A stretch of DNA of 64,000 bases from Balaenoptera acutorostrata (GCF_949987535.1 NC_080080.1:64819006-64883005); one strand, 5' to 3'; positions 34,331-46,487 are shown, numbered from the stretch's first letter. Translations and numbers: made by a program. The notes: generated by a model from the sequence alone, not told the origin.

Positions 34331-36875
34331 GCAGGACCTCTTCTCTATAACTTGGGTGTTGGTAAATGGGACTAACATCCACCTTACAAACTAAGGTATC
34401 ATACATCCTTTTATTGTTAGTAATAGGTGGGTTTGGTAAAACATTATTTAGCCGTCCCTATATCAGAATTCATGTAATAAAAATTCATACATTAACAAGG
34501 TTCTACTGTGCTAGATTTCCAGTGCTTCACTTGTATTCCACAAAGAATGTTTTAAAGACCGAAAATATTCAAATCCATCCAGCTGACCTCTATTCCATTA
34601 TATGATCACTTACACTAGAAATATATATTTGGAACTAACCTTTGCCTTTTAACATTTCAAGGAAGTTATGTTAACTTGAACTAAATTCCAATGCTCTGTA
34701 GCAATTCTAGAAGCAGCTTCAAAACAACGACTTCTTCCATACTCCTGTACTCATAAATATCAAATTTTTAAAATTGTTTTTATATCATGTCATTATGCTG
34801 GCTTCTAAAATCTTACCATTTATTAGCAATATCCAAAGGGACCTACTGATAGGAACATGGGGACTTGATGAGCTCATGGTCATCGTCATCCCTGACTTTG
34901 TATGAAATGTAGCCTTTTAAATTGTCGTTGACACTGAAAGTGAACACTAATCGCATCTTAATATGAGACTAACTCTGGACATGACTGTATTTTTCTTTTC
35001 CTCGCAAAAACTGCTCCCTTGCTGACACCATGGCTGAAACAAAATCCTTAGCATTTAAAAGTAAAGAGTTAGCAAGAGAGCAATGACTCTGTAAACACCA
35101 CTTCAGTCAGACTCTGATACCAAATACAGCGTTATGTTCGATGCACGTAGGCATGGCCTCAGAATGTCCCACACAGTGAATCTCTAAGTCCCGCATATCA
35201 ATCACACCTCCTTCACATACCTGGCCTGGAGCCTTAATGGAATTCCTCCTCGTTATTGCAGTGATAGCTCACTTCCTCTGTTTTTCCAAGCGGCTGCTCA
35301 TTGTGCCAACTTCTTCAAGGAGCATTTTCTTACCTAAGCAACCCTGTAATGTTGTAATATATGCTGACAGTTCATTTATACAGTCATTCTTGTTCCAAAT
35401 GTTTTTATGTTCAATTACTGAAACTTAATCATCAGAAGAGATTGCATTTTCTCTAGCTCATGCAGCTTGGCTTAAATGTTAAGTTAATAGTACATTACTG
35501 AAATATAAGATTTCAAAGGTTTAAAAATTCAGTATCAAGAAAATTCATTAAAGTTTGAACTGATCACCTTTGAAATGATAGATAAGAGCTGTGTAAATGG
35601 TCACCTATAAATCACATATTTTAAGAGAAGTGAATTTGAAATTATAACAAACCAAGTCAATGATTGTTCATGATTGTCTAGACAAGTTGTGAGGGTTGGT
35701 TTAGTTTGTTTTTTTTTTTTTTTTCCTGATTTCTTCAAGTTCTTGTGGACATGCTTTTTGGTTTTATTTTACAGCCTCCTCTCTTAATGTTATGTTGTTA
35801 AAATTCCTTCAAGCCAAGTGATTCTTTTTAATCTTTTATCAGCATGTTGAAACACTTTTTCTGTAACTCCATTTTTATGCTACTAGGAATAGATGCCAAA
35901 AAGGGAAGACCAACCACTCTATCCTCCAAAGTTGTTTCTTGTTTTAGGCTTTTAAATTCTTTGCTGACCGCTGACCACTGACCACTCTCTGCTTGGGGCT
36001 TTTTAAAAAGTTTCTTGTGTAAGGTACAAAGCAAATATTAAATATTATTTTTGGTTCTGATACAAGGAAATTAGAAAAGGTATGGGAGCTCTGTTTACCA
36101 TTCTTTGTCGAGAAAACCACCAATTAAGCCGTCCCAATTGGCTAAGTAGCACCATTTAATCTGAACCTAATTCTTCATGTGATCCTGAAAATGAAGTTCT
36201 TAAGTTTTATTTAGTGAGTGGTTCAAATCAATTAACGATACATAAAAATATTGCAGTCCTCAATTATTGCTATATGATAAAATTTCTATACCACAATTAA
36301 TGAGTCTTGATCTTTCTATGAAAAAATTAAGTAGTATATATAGCTTGTAACCTAAATAAAAGACTTCTGTTAAAAATAAAACTGAGTACATTTCATACAA
36401 ATACGTAGTCTAGATCATATTAAATGAAAGGTTATATACTGAAATGACTTCTGCTACTGTTTCTTAAAAGAACTTTTTTGGCTTAGGGTGTTTGTGTGAG
36501 GGTGTGTGTTTGCATGTAGTAAGTTTACAAAGTGCCAAGGCAAGGACTTTCTTCTCCTTCCTTTGGATTCCTTTCATACCTAGAAATATGTCATGTATGC
36601 TGAAATAAACCAACTTGTTTACCATTCAAATGTCTATTAAATTTTTGAACTCAAAAAAAAAAAAAACAGCTTTTTTTAGATCATGAGTCTTTTTCCTTTG
36701 TTCTTTATGTTCTGAAGTTATAACTAGTAGCTATGGCGGCCCCAGTGGGAATTCTCTTGGATTTGGATTCAGGGAGAAATCTGCCACCTCACCTACAGAC
36801 TCCCCGGCAGTGCGAACACAGGTCAGCTGCTCTACCTGTCAGTAATGAGGAATGTAGTACCTGCCTGGCAGAGTG
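34331..36875. other. Repeat-poor stretch
   Basis: No gene or transposon recognised. It contains a T16 run near 35708-35723, three spaced TGACC motifs at 35963-35985 and an A14 run at 36653-36666. Confidence 0.45.
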
Positions 36876-36879
36876 ATAG

Positions 36880-36965
36880 TGGGTATTAGATGAGATCATG
36901 TGTATAAAGAACCAAGTGCAGCCCTACACCTGAGAGGAGCTTTATACATGGTATAGACTAGCAGC
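36880..36965 (-). mobile_element. MIR SINE relic
   Basis: 'ggtattagatgagatcatgt' and 'tataaagaaccaagtgcagc' match the antisense MIR 5' part ('attaaatgagataatgtatg...'). Confidence 0.55.
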
Positions 36966-36969
36966 AGCA

Positions 36970-37570
36970 GCAAAAAGCAGTTCTCTGGGTAAAAAAGTAC
37001 ATTTATATAAAAGGAAGAACAATCCCACCTGTGTGGGATAGCACTCAAAAGACTATATATACACAGACCAACTGCACAGTAAGGAAACTTCACTGAGAAA
37101 AATGACCTACCTTCTGTACTAGACCTTAAGGAAAACAAAAGTTCTGCCCTGTAGAGTTGTTTGAAGAGGAGGGATTTTTTTGAGTCATCCTGCACTTTGA
37201 TTCATCCCCAAGACTCGGTAGTCACATGCAGTGAAAATTTATTATGATGTTTCCACAAGCAGCATTTCCTACCTTGAAAAATCATAGCTGAAAACTCAGA
37301 GCAATGAATGTTTCCCCATATTCCTGAAATATGATCCTATTTAAAACAAATGTTAGTTCTTTCTATAGTTGTTTATTCTGTTATTACACTTTAACCAGGA
37401 GTATTGTTATATAACTAATTCAAAAACAGGCCTTTGGTTGGGGCAACATTATATAAATGTAAGGTTGCAGAAATACCCTTTTAGCTTGAGAAAAGTTTTT
37501 GGGTTCACCTCCCCACCACCAATAAGTATTTTCATCCAGATACTTATTCCTAGAATCAGAAGTGAGAGCG
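36970..37570. other. Repeat-poor stretch
   Basis: Nothing recognised on either strand. Confidence 0.4.
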
Positions 37571-37577
37571 GACTCTA

Positions 37578-37760
37578 GGCAATGACTCTTAAACTTTGGC
37601 AAGCCTTGAAATTCCCAGGTACACTTGTTAGAACACGGATTTCTGGGTCCCATTCCAGAAATCCTGATTCAGTAGGTCTGGAGTGGAGCCGGAGAATTTG
37701 CTTTCTATCGAGTTCCCAAGTGGTGCTGGTACTGCCAGTCTGGGGAATCACACTGCCCTG
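37578..37760 (+). mobile_element. MER5A-type hAT transposon
   Basis: 'caatgactcttaaactttgg', 'cctgattcagtaggtctgga', 'gagaatttgctttctatcga' and 'gttcccaagtggtgctggta' follow the MER5A consensus from its left to its right end. Confidence 0.88.
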
Positions 37761-37986
37761 CTCTAAATGTCATCTTTTCAACCACACAGAACTTGTTAAT
37801 GTATTGATGTTATGACCTTTGTCAGATATTTTATAGAGATGATTGTTCTATATACATGGTCGTCTGTTCTCTGCACTCAAAGACATTCAAAGAAGATCAA
37901 AAGAAAGCTGAAATGGCTATATCAATATGAGACGAGTAGATTTTAGAACAAAGATTATTACCAAAGATAAAGATGATCATTTCATG

Positions 37987-38235
37987 TAAAATAGATAGCT
38001 AGTGGGAAGCAGCTGCATAGCACAGGGAGATCAGCTCGGTGCTTTGTGACCACCTAGAGGGGTGGGATAGGGAGGGTGGGAGGGAGATGCAAGAGGGAGG
38101 AGATATGGGGATATATGTATATGTATAACTGATCCACTTTGTTATAAAGCAGAAACTAACACCCCACTGTAAAACAATTATACTCCAATAAAGATGTTAA
38201 AAAAAATAAAATGGGTTTTCCAACTAAAAAAAAAA
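37987..38235 (+). mobile_element. L1 3' end, 5'-truncated, with short 3' extension
   Basis: 249 bp of L1 3' UTR in sense orientation ends with 'ccaataaagatgttaaa' and an A-rich run. A 13-nt segment 'gggttttccaact' (38213-38225) and a second A-run follow. The target duplication 'aaagatgatcatttcatg' (37969-37986 and 38236-38253) is perfect over 18 bp. Confidence 0.93.
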
Positions 38236-38256
38236 AAAGATGATCATTTCATGGTA

Positions 38257-38511
38257 ATAAGGAGACCAGTTCATCAAGAGGACACAATCCTAAATGCTTA
38301 TGCACTTATTAACAGAGCTTCAAAGTTTATGAAGCAAAAACTGATAGAACTGCAAGGAGAAATAGACAAATCTACAATTATAGTCAGAGACTTCAACACC
38401 CCTTGCTCAATAACTGAGAGAACAAGTAGACAGAAAATCAGTAAGGGTATAGAAAACTTAAATACTATCAACCAACTTGACCCAACTGATACTTACAGAA
38501 CACTCCACTGA
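38257..38511 (+). pseudogene. L1M ORF2 endonuclease remnant
   Basis: The translation keeps L1 endonuclease landmarks: 'STIIVRDFNTP' (usual motif has GDFN, so the glycine is now arginine), 'SRQKISKGIENLN' and 'LDPTDTYRTLH'. The open frame begins in the tail of the nested L1 and ends at a stop after 'RTLH', so it is a fragment without function. Confidence 0.85.
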
Positions 38512-39315
38512 ACACTATACACACTATTTGCAAGTACACATGGAACATTCACCTCTACAAACCGTATTCTGGACCATAACACAAGCTTCAATAAATTTAA
38601 AGGGATTCAAGTCACAAACTATGTTCTCTACTACAATAGGATTAAATTCAAAATTAATAAAAGAAAAACAAATTGAAATTGTCCTATATTTGGAAGCTAA
38701 AAAGCACACTTCTAAATAATGGATGGGTCAAAGAAGAGACCACAAGGGAAATTAGATCGTATTTTGAATCGAATGAAAACAAGAATACAATTCATTAAAA
38801 TTTGTCAGCATAGTTGAAGCAGTAATTATAGGGAAATTTATAGCACTAAGTGACTATATTAGAAAAAAAAGGTCTCAGATCAATGGCTTCAGGTTTCACC
38901 TCCAAAGATTAAAAGAAGGAAAGCAAATAAACCCAAAGTAGAATAAATGAAATAACAAAGATGAGAGGAGAACTCAGTGAAATAGTAAACAAAAAGAAAA
39001 AAGGAAATCAGTGAAACCAAAACCTGGCTCTTGAAGATCCATAAAATTGATAAACCCCTGGCCAGGGTAGAGATCAGGACAAAAAGAGAAAAGACACAAA
39101 TTTCCACTATCAGGGATGAGGGGTAACATTACTGCAGATTTTACAATCATTAAAAGGATAATAAAGAAATATTTTGAACAGCTTTATGGCAATAAATTCA
39201 ATAATTTATATGAAATGAACAAATTCTTTGAAAGACAAAAACATTCCAAGATGTTACTACTGATAGAAATTTCTGTCCTTATGTTGGAATGTGGGGTCTT
39301 TGGGGAAGAAATTTT

Positions 39316-39423
39316 TTTGGCCGCATGGCTGGTGGGATCTTAGTTTCCTGACCAGGGATTGAACCCGGGCCTCTGACAGTGAACGCGCTGAGTCCTAACC
39401 ACTGGACTGCCAGGGAATTCCCA
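39316..39423 (-). mobile_element. Short tRNA-derived SINE (CHR relative)
   Basis: Minus-strand copy of the short class: 'gggaattccctggcagtcca', B box 'gggttcaatccctgg', ending 'ggccaaaaaaa'. Target duplication 'ggggaagaaatttt' (39302-39315) and 'gggggagaaatttt' (39424-39437). Confidence 0.92.
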
Positions 39424-39437
39424 GGGGGAGAAATTTT

Positions 39438-39725
39438 ATAACACGTCCCGTGAGCAGAGAACAATTGGGTAAAGCTGACTATTCAGTAGACCCAAAGAAA
39501 TACAATAGCCCTTGCCACACACTGTGCTTATAATAACTTCACCTGGTCTTACAGCTACAGCTGCTCTTGCTAGCATTTCGCCGTGTTTTCCTTTTATACT
39601 TGGCCTAAAACTTTTGCTCAGAAAGTGTTCCCTTTTCTTCATTGCAATGTGGCGTACAAATATGATGATGCTATTTCCCAGAAATATGCTTTTGTTTGCT
39701 AACAGGAGGATTAGAAAATAAAGTT
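39438..39725. other. Unassigned segment between two L1M pieces
   Basis: Mixed-composition sequence that matches neither neighbouring L1M piece. Open frames on the minus strand here look like chance. Confidence 0.35.
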
Positions 39726-40420
39726 GAGGAACATTGCCAAAAAGCAGAACAAAAAGACAAAGAGATGGAAAATAAAAGTAGGAAAACAAAAGAGGTCCAA
39801 CATCCAAATCTTATGAGTCTCAAAAAATAGAGTACAGTACAGAGAGGAAGGAAGGGAGTTTCCATATTGAAAAATCCCAGAATGCATGACAAAATGGGTG
39901 AAAATCGCTCCCCACTAAAGCATATCATTGTGAAACTTCACAACATTGAGGACAAGGAGAAGAACTACAAGCTTCTAGAGATCACATGTAAAGGCTCAGA
40001 AATCATAATGGCTTTGGGTTTCCGAAAAGCAGTGCAGGAAGATGACACTGAAACAAAGCCTTCAGAATTCTGAAGGAAAATAGTCACCAACTAGAATTCT
40101 CTACCAACTCAAACTATTCATCAATAATGAGTGAACCAAATAAAGAGAGATTCAGACATGCAAAGTCTCAAAAGATTTACCTTCTGTGCCCCCTTTCTCA
40201 AAAGCCTCCTTGAAAATATGCCCCCTCAAAGTGAGAGAAAGAGCAAAATAGGACACAGGAGCTCTGATATAGAAACAAGGCAGAGGCCATGTCCACGGGG
40301 AGGAAGAAGGGTGATCCCAGGATACGTCATGTATAATGCGGAGTGGAGCGGTATGATTCAAGAGCTAGACACCTTGACTGTTGTGATCGTTATTGGAAGT
40401 GTACAGTCTTTTTAACCTGA
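39726..40420 (+). mobile_element. L1M or HAL1 ORF1 3' region
   Basis: 'cactaaagcatatcattgtg', 'ctagaattctctaccaactc' and 'agagagattcagacatgcaa' follow the C-terminal part of an old L1/HAL1 ORF1. It lies downstream of endonuclease text, so it is a separate insertion from 37870-39300. Confidence 0.6.
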
Positions 40421-40609
40421 AGACATTATGCCAGGTGAACCTGGCCCAGATCCTTTTCTGTATTTTTTTCCCCTTGATCATGTATTAATGAAGTTCCTAC
40501 CTTCCTCCCCATGTCCTGCTTCCTGATCGTCTGAGGACACTTAATTCACTTCCGCCGATATATTCTCCTGTGAGCTGGAGGTAGAACATGGTGAGTTTAA
40601 AATCAGAGG

Positions 40610-42360
40610 CTACAAACCACAAAAAACCAAACAGCCCAATTCAATAATGGGCCAAGGACTTAAGTAGACTTCTCTTCAAAGAAGGTATTCAAAGGGCCAA
40701 TAAGCACATGAATAGATATTCAGCATCACTTATGTTAGGGAAATGAAAGTAAAAACTGCAGTAAGGTACTACTACTTCATACTCATAAGGATGGCTACTG
40801 TCAAACACAGAAAATAAGTGTTGGCAAGGATGTGGAGAAATTGGAACCCTTGTGCACCGTTGAAGAGAATGTAAAAATGAATGATGCAGCTGCTGTGGAA
40901 AGCAGTGTAGCAGTTCCTCAAAAAATTAAACGTAGGATTACTATATGAGCCAGCAATTCCCCTTCTGGGTATATACCCAAAAGAATTAAAAGCAGGGACT
41001 CAAAGGGTTATTTGTACACCCATACAGCATTCTTCATAATAATCAGAACGTGGAAGCAACCCAAGTGTCCATCAACAGATGAATTGATAAATAAAATGTG
41101 GTGTATACATATAATGGGATATGATTCAACCTTAAAAAGGAAAGAAATTCTGATACTTGCTACAGTTGAGGACATTTTGCTAAGTGAGATAAGCCAGTCA
41201 CAAAAAGACAAATACTGTACAGTTCCACTTACAGGAGGTACCTGTCTTCATAAAGACAGAAAGTAGAATGGTGGTTGCTAGGGGCTGGCAGTACAGAGTT
41301 TCAGTTGGGGAAAATGAAAAAGTTCTGGAGATGGATGGTGGTGATAGTTGCACAATAGTTGAATGTTAACGCCACTGCACTGTCCACTTTATTTATCTAT
41401 TTATTTATTTACTTGGTTGGTTTCCTTTTTTTTTTTTTTTTTTTGGAGTATAATTGCTTTACAATGTTGTGTTAGTTTCTGCTGTACAATGAAGTGAATC
41501 AGCTATATGTATACCTATATCCCCTCTCTCTTGGACCTCCCTCCCACTGCCCCCCCCATCCCACCCACCTAGGTCATCACAGAGCACCGAGCTGAGCTTC
41601 CTGTGCTTTATAGCATGTTCCCACTAGCTATCAGTTTTACGCATGGTAGTGTATATATGTCAATCCTAATCTCCCAATTCATCCCATCCTCCCCTTCCAC
41701 CCCTGCATCCACATGTCCATTCTCTACGTCTATGTCTCTATTCCTGCCCTGCAAATAGATTCATCTGTACCATTTTTCTAGATTCCACATATATGTGTTA
41801 CTATATGATATTTTTCTTCTTCTGGTTTACTTCACTCTGTATGACAGACTCTAGGTCCATCCACATGTCTACAAATGAGCCAATTTTGTTCCTTTTTATG
41901 GCTGAGTAATATTCCATTGTATATATGTGCCACATCTTCTTTATCCATTCATTTGTCGTTGGACATTTAGGTTGCTTCCATGTCCTGGCTATTGTAAATA
42001 GTGCTGCAATGAACATTGGAGTACGTGTGTCCTTTTGAATTATGGTTTTCTCAGGGTATATGCCCAGTAGTGGGATTGCTGGGTTGTATGGTAGTTCTAT
42101 TTTTAGTTTTTTAAGGAACCTCCATACTGTTCTCCATAGTGGCTGTATCAATTTACATTCCCACCAACAAGCAAGAGGGTTCCCTTTTCTCCACACCCTC
42201 TCCAGCATCTGTTTGTAGATTTCTTGATGTTGCCCATTCTGACCGGTGTGAGGTGATACCTCATTGTAGTTTTGATTTGCATTTCTCTAATAATTCGTAC
42301 TGTCCACTTTAAAATGGTAAATTTTATGTTATGTGCATTTTGGCACAATAAAAAAAAATA
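40610..42360 (+). mobile_element. Old L1M 3' part, split by a younger L1
   Basis: ORF2 C-terminal text ('aatgggccaaggacttaagt', 'gccagcaattccccttctgg', 'gtccatcaacagatgaattg') leads to the 3' UTR ('ggtggttgctaggggctggc', 'gatagttgcacaatagttga'). It resumes after the nested L1 with 'aaaatggtaaattttatgtt' and an A-tail at 42346-42360. The L1 at 41391-42298 sits in between. Confidence 0.88.
41391..42298 (-). mobile_element. L1, 5'-truncated, with atypical 3' end
   Basis: 908-bp antisense insertion with a perfect 12-bp target duplication 'actgtccacttt' (41379-41390 and 42299-42310). In element orientation it reads ORF2 C-terminus, 3' UTR, then stops at 'aattatactcc', before the usual 'aataaagatgtta'. 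A 19-A run, a further 35-nt A-rich piece ('ggaaaccaaccaag' plus (aaat)n) and the target site follow. The ORF2 remnant at 41801-42208 keeps '[19 protein letters not shown]' but is disrupted upstream. Confidence 0.93.
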
Positions 42361-42639
42361 CAGAAGATAGAGAGCAGCCTACAGCTGACCACAATCCTGC
42401 CAGATGTCTGGTTCTTGGTCGGCACTGTGGCTGTGACCTTGGCCTAGAGGTGGTGAGACCTCTGTCTCTCAGGGCTTGCTCAGCTGCCCTCTGACTTCTG
42501 CAGTAGATGCTCTTGCAAATCCTCAAAGAACCTGAACCAGGCTGGGCCCCTGTTAAGTCTGCCTTCTCCTGACCTTCCATCTAGTAACAGCAATATTGCT
42601 CGAATTTCTTTAGACCACTAGGTCTGTGCTTGCTGTGAG

Positions 42640-42905
42640 GTTTTCCAAAACTAAACCCAAGTGTTGTTTAGGCAGTAGGATATAGATGGTAAAGTTATAA
42701 AGAAAAACCAAGGAATGTTGGCACAAAAACAAGATAATGGTCACTCATAGGAAGGGAGTAGGAGGCAACTCGAGAAGGAGATTTTAGGGCTTTTTCAAGA
42801 CACTAGTCGTGTTCTATTTCTTATCCTGAGACGTGGGTACACGGATGTTTGTTGATTTTTTAAAAAATAAATTTGTATATATGCACTCTTTGTATTATAC
42901 TTTTC
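42640..42905 (+). mobile_element. Old L1M 3' end
   Basis: 'aagataatggtcactcatag', 'gtgttctatttcttatcctg' and 'gtgggtacacggatgtttgt', ending in 'attatacttttcata', follow an old L1M 3' UTR in sense orientation. The 270 bp before it (42365-42640) are unassigned. Confidence 0.55.
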
Positions 42906-42919
42906 ATAACGAGAATTTT

Positions 42920-43212
42920 TTTTAATTAATTTTATTTTATTTAGTTTTGACTGCATTGGGTCTTCGTTGCTGCGCGCGGGCTTTCTCTAGTTGCAGCGAG
43001 CCGGGGCTACTCTTTGTTGTGGTGCGCGGGCTTCTCATTGCGGTGGTTTCTCTTGTTGCGGAGCACGGGCTCCAGACGCGCAGGCTCAGTAGTTGTGGCT
43101 CACGGGCCTAGTTGCTCCGCGGCATGTGGGATCTTCCCAGACCAGGGCTCGAACCCGTGTCCCCTGCATCGGCAGGCGGATTCTTAACCACTGCGCCACC
43201 AAGGAAGCCCCT
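42920..43212 (-). mobile_element. CHR-type SINE
   Basis: Minus-strand SINE with B box 'gggttcgagccctgg' and an (aaat)-rich tail. Target duplication 'ataacgagaatttt' (42906-42919) and 'ataatgagaatttt' (43213-43226). Many CpG sites are retained. Confidence 0.94.
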
Positions 43213-43229
43213 ATAATGAGAATTTTAAA

Positions 43230-43725
43230 AAATACTTCAAGTAATTAACATCAGAGTGAATGTAGCCGCAAGTATGGCGTACTCAAATTTACGGTGGTAG
43301 CTTTACTTCCCAGTGTCACGTTGAACTATAAGAATTATGAGTCTGTATTTTAGTACACTTCGTAATCTGTTGGAAGGACTTGCTTCAGTCTCTCAGTGCG
43401 TAAGTCACAATGCTTGGCCTCTCTTTGCTATCCTCCACTTCTAGTTTGGTTCCCACAGATTTTGTGTTTATTTGGTAACAAAGACTTCTTAAAGTAAACC
43501 AGTTGTATTTGAGTTTGTGATTACAATCTGTCCTAAGCATTACCTGTAATAAACTGCAAACGCTTTTAGATTGGGCTCTTGAATATAGCCATCCCATGGC
43601 CACATATTATTTCTACATATTTAATTTGGGAGGTGCTTAAATCATAGATTGGACCTCCTTTCTGCATGTGTTTTGTGCATGTTTTATTTCTGCATGTGGA
43701 CTAAGAGTCTCATATCCATAATACA
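43230..43725. other. Repeat-poor stretch
   Basis: Nothing recognised. Confidence 0.4.
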
Positions 43726-43729
43726 ACTA

Positions 43730-43925
43730 AGTCCTCCCTTCTTTTATGTCACCACCCAACCTAGTACCCATTAATACGTCTGTACTCATCACACTTCTAT
43801 TGAAATGTATTTACTTATCAGTGCTTCCCATCAGGTTGTGAGCTCCTCAGAGAGCAATGATCATGCCTTATTCCTTATCTTTATCTCTTCATTGCAAGAT
43901 CATGCTGGGTAAATAATAAATATTG
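43730..43925 (+). mobile_element. L2 LINE 3' end
   Basis: 'cttctattgaaatgtattta', 'ggttgtgagctcctcagaga' and 'gctgggtaaataataaatat' follow the L2 3' end in order. Confidence 0.55.
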
Positions 43926-44260
43926 TATTTGGGCAGAGGGAACAACATGAACAAAACCACAGAGGCCTGAAGGAGACATGAGGGCATAGAACGATTGCCG
44001 CATAGCCAGAGGGACTGGTGTGGGAAAGTGCGGTGGGGTAGAGGCTGGAAGAGTAGGCTGGGGGTGGATTGTAATAATCCTGGATTGCCACTTGTAGAAA
44101 TTTGAACTTGATTCTGTAGATGATCGTTAACAACAGATGATGTTCAAGACATGACATGTTGGATCTGTGTTTTAGAAAACTAGCTCTGTCAGCATCTGTG
44201 TGTTTGACGACATGGGAGAGAGATTGGAGTCAGGGAAACCAGAAAGGAGGCTGACTAGAG
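43926..44260. mobile_element. Ancient repeat, family not assigned
   Basis: 'gggcagagggaacaacatga', 'tttgaacttgattctgtaga', 'tagaaaactagctctgtcag' and 'aaaccagaaaggaggctgac' match an old mammalian repeat whose pieces also occur near 17022-17076 and 56880-57120. Confidence 0.45.
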
Positions 44261-44452
44261 CAGTAGAAGGAAAGGCACATTGACTCTGTGTTTTTTGTTT
44301 TTCTTTTCCTGAAGCCATTCACTTTAATATATCTGTGTTCCTAAAGGTATTTTGAGAGGGATCTAAAATTTTTCAGAAACTTTGGAATAAGATAATCTAT
44401 TTCAAATATGCACAGTAAAGTGTTCTTTTTCGGCCTCCACACACATACATAA

Positions 44453-44476
44453 ATATCTACATATATATGTAGATAT
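44453..44476. repeat. 24-bp perfect AT-rich palindrome
   Basis: 'atatctacatat' is followed directly by its reverse complement. It is embedded in an alternating purine-pyrimidine stretch (44440-44505) that could extrude as a cruciform. Confidence 0.9.
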
Positions 44477-45065
44477 ATATGCATACACATATATATACAT
44501 GTGTAGATCGTGTTTAAATATATCTGTATTAGAAAATAATCCTGCTCAAAGCGTTGATAGTTGTCATTAGTTATAAATTTTATAATTCTTAACAGTAGTT
44601 TTCTTAAGGACTTGTTTAGCCCATTTCTCTGCTGTATTACAATTTTCATTTTTATATCACGCATTCGTTTTTACACAACCAGCAAGTGTCAAAGCTTCCC
44701 CCATTGTGTGTGTACATGTGTGTGTGCACATGCACTCATGAACGCAAGTTGTAGATAAAGAAGATGAGGCAAGATGGGAGGACTACAGGAAGAGAGAAAA
44801 AAAAGTTTAAGGAAGAGCTGGAGAAATCCAGCCTCAGGCCAGGAAGCGAAGGTTCCTTGGTAAGTTTCCATTCTGATCCTAAGTTTAACTTACTGAGGAA
44901 CTGTTTTATAAGTTGATCCAGAAATAATCAGTGTCTAAAATTCAATCTGTTAAAAAAAAAATTCAGACACAATTGGGGGAAATTTGAACACTGGCTGATG
45001 TTTTACGGTATTAAGGAATTGTTAACTTTTTTTAGGTATGATAATGGTGTTATGGTTATGTTTTT

Positions 45066-45388
45066 ATTTTTTTATTTTTACTTTTTGGCTGTGTTGGGTC
45101 TTCGTTGCTGCGTGTGGGCTTTTCTCTAGCTGCGGTGAGCGGGGGCCACTCTTCATTGCTGTGCGTGGGCTTCTCATTGCGGTGGCTTCTCTTGTTGCGG
45201 AGCACAGGCTCTAGGCGCGCGGGCTTCAGTAGTTGTGGCTCACGGGCTCTAGAGCGCAGGCTCAGTAGTTGTGACGCAGGGGCTTAGTTACTCCATGGCA
45301 TTTGGGATCTTCCCGGACCAGGGATCAAACCAGTGTCCCCTGCAATGGCAGGTGGATTCTTAACCACTGCGCCACCAGGGAAGCCCCG
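45066..45388 (-). mobile_element. CHR-type SINE with internal duplication
   Basis: Minus-strand SINE with target duplication 'tggttatgttttt' (45053-45065 and 45389-45401). Compared with other copies it carries an extra repeat of the 'cagtagttgtgg' segment (45226-45272). An SINE at 46488-46808 has a similar extra copy. Confidence 0.93.
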
Positions 45389-45401
45389 TGGTTATGTTTT
45401 T

Positions 45402-46100
45402 AAAGAGTCCTTATCTTTTGGAGATTTATACTAAGACATTTACCAATGCGGTGATATAGTGGTTGAGATTTGCTTTAAATTAATTCAGGAGTTAGGAAGT
45501 TGGATGGGCGTTTAGATGAAACAAGATCGGCCATGAGTTGGCAGTTGTTGAAACTGGGGCATGGGTTCATGGGGGTTCGTTGTACTATTCTATCTACTTT
45601 TGTATACGTTTAAATTTTTTTAGGAAAAGAAAGAAACAAGTGAAATCAGTGAACTAATTCAACTACTCAGGCTCATAGGTCTTTGATTAATAATCAGATA
45701 TGCAGCAATCCATGAATTTCAGCCATCTGTCTGTCTAATCTATTTGTCCATCTATCCGTCTACAGGCTTTGACTTATTTCAAAAAAAGATTTAAAGTGAC
45801 TTAAGAAACTCAATGACATTGTTTAAGGGGAGGAATTGAGGAATTAAGAAAAAGGCTTAAAAATAAGACTGGGGTGAGATATACAAAATGCACACAATGG
45901 GTTTCTGTGCATTTACTAGAGGTGCATCATGGATTTGCCCATTAACTTCTTGGCAGCCCTTGTAAAACAAAGGACATGATCAGTTTTGTGAATTATAGCA
46001 TCATCTGGTAAATCTAGTTATCAGGTGACTTGAAATATACTCATGTAAATAGTTTATACTGCTGTATCTTGAGGCCTGTTGACAAGGTATAGGAAAGTGG
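45402..46100. other. Repeat-poor stretch
   Basis: Nothing firmly recognised. A small (ctgt/catc)-rich patch lies at 45725-45765. Confidence 0.4.
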
Positions 46101-46104
46101 AGGG

Positions 46105-46215
46105 AAAGAAAAACTAACATTTATAGAGCATCTACTACGTGTCAAGTGTTATGCTAGATACTCATATACATTGTCTTTAACCTTTAACCTTATTCTGTTA
46201 ATAAGGATTCTTAAT
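46105..46215 (+). mobile_element. MIR SINE relic
   Basis: 'catttatagagcatctacta' and 'cgtgtcaagtgttatgctag' fit the 5' part of a sense MIR. Confidence 0.55.
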
Positions 46216-46311
46216 TGCATTTACTTTAGAAGGTATCTTTTTTTTTTTTTCCTACTTGTTCCTAAAGTCTGGGCACTTGCAATTCCCTTATGTACTTTAT
46301 TTCCTTACTAC

Positions 46312-46313
<2 letters not shown>

Positions 46314-46356
<43 letters not shown>
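46314..46356 (+). repeat. (AC)n microsatellite
   Basis: AC dinucleotides, uninterrupted to about 46342, then 'tat' and more AC. Confidence 0.96.
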
Positions 46357-46487
46357 GTATTGCTAACATTAGTACCAACATTTGTGCTAACTTTTAGCGT
46401 CAGACAATAGACACTTGATAATGATTGGTTTGTAGAAATTCTTCTATAGAGAAAGTTATCTAAATGGTGCTTATTCTTCATATTTTC

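Larger units (their letters stand above)
37870..39300 (+). mobile_element. Old L1M, ORF2 endonuclease region, with nested L1 and SINE
   Basis: Sense L1M ORF2 text runs from 'gaaagctgaaatggctatat' through the endonuclease domain and on to 'ttcaataatttatatgaaat' of the segment between endonuclease and RT. It is interrupted by a younger L1 (37987-38235). A short SINE (39316-39423) lies just past its recognisable end. Confidence 0.8.

Noticed and set aside
36600..36666. A14 run preceded by AATAAA and ATTAAA, possible processed pseudogene end
   Set aside because: No target-site duplication or recognisable transcript upstream. AATAAA is common in AT-rich DNA.
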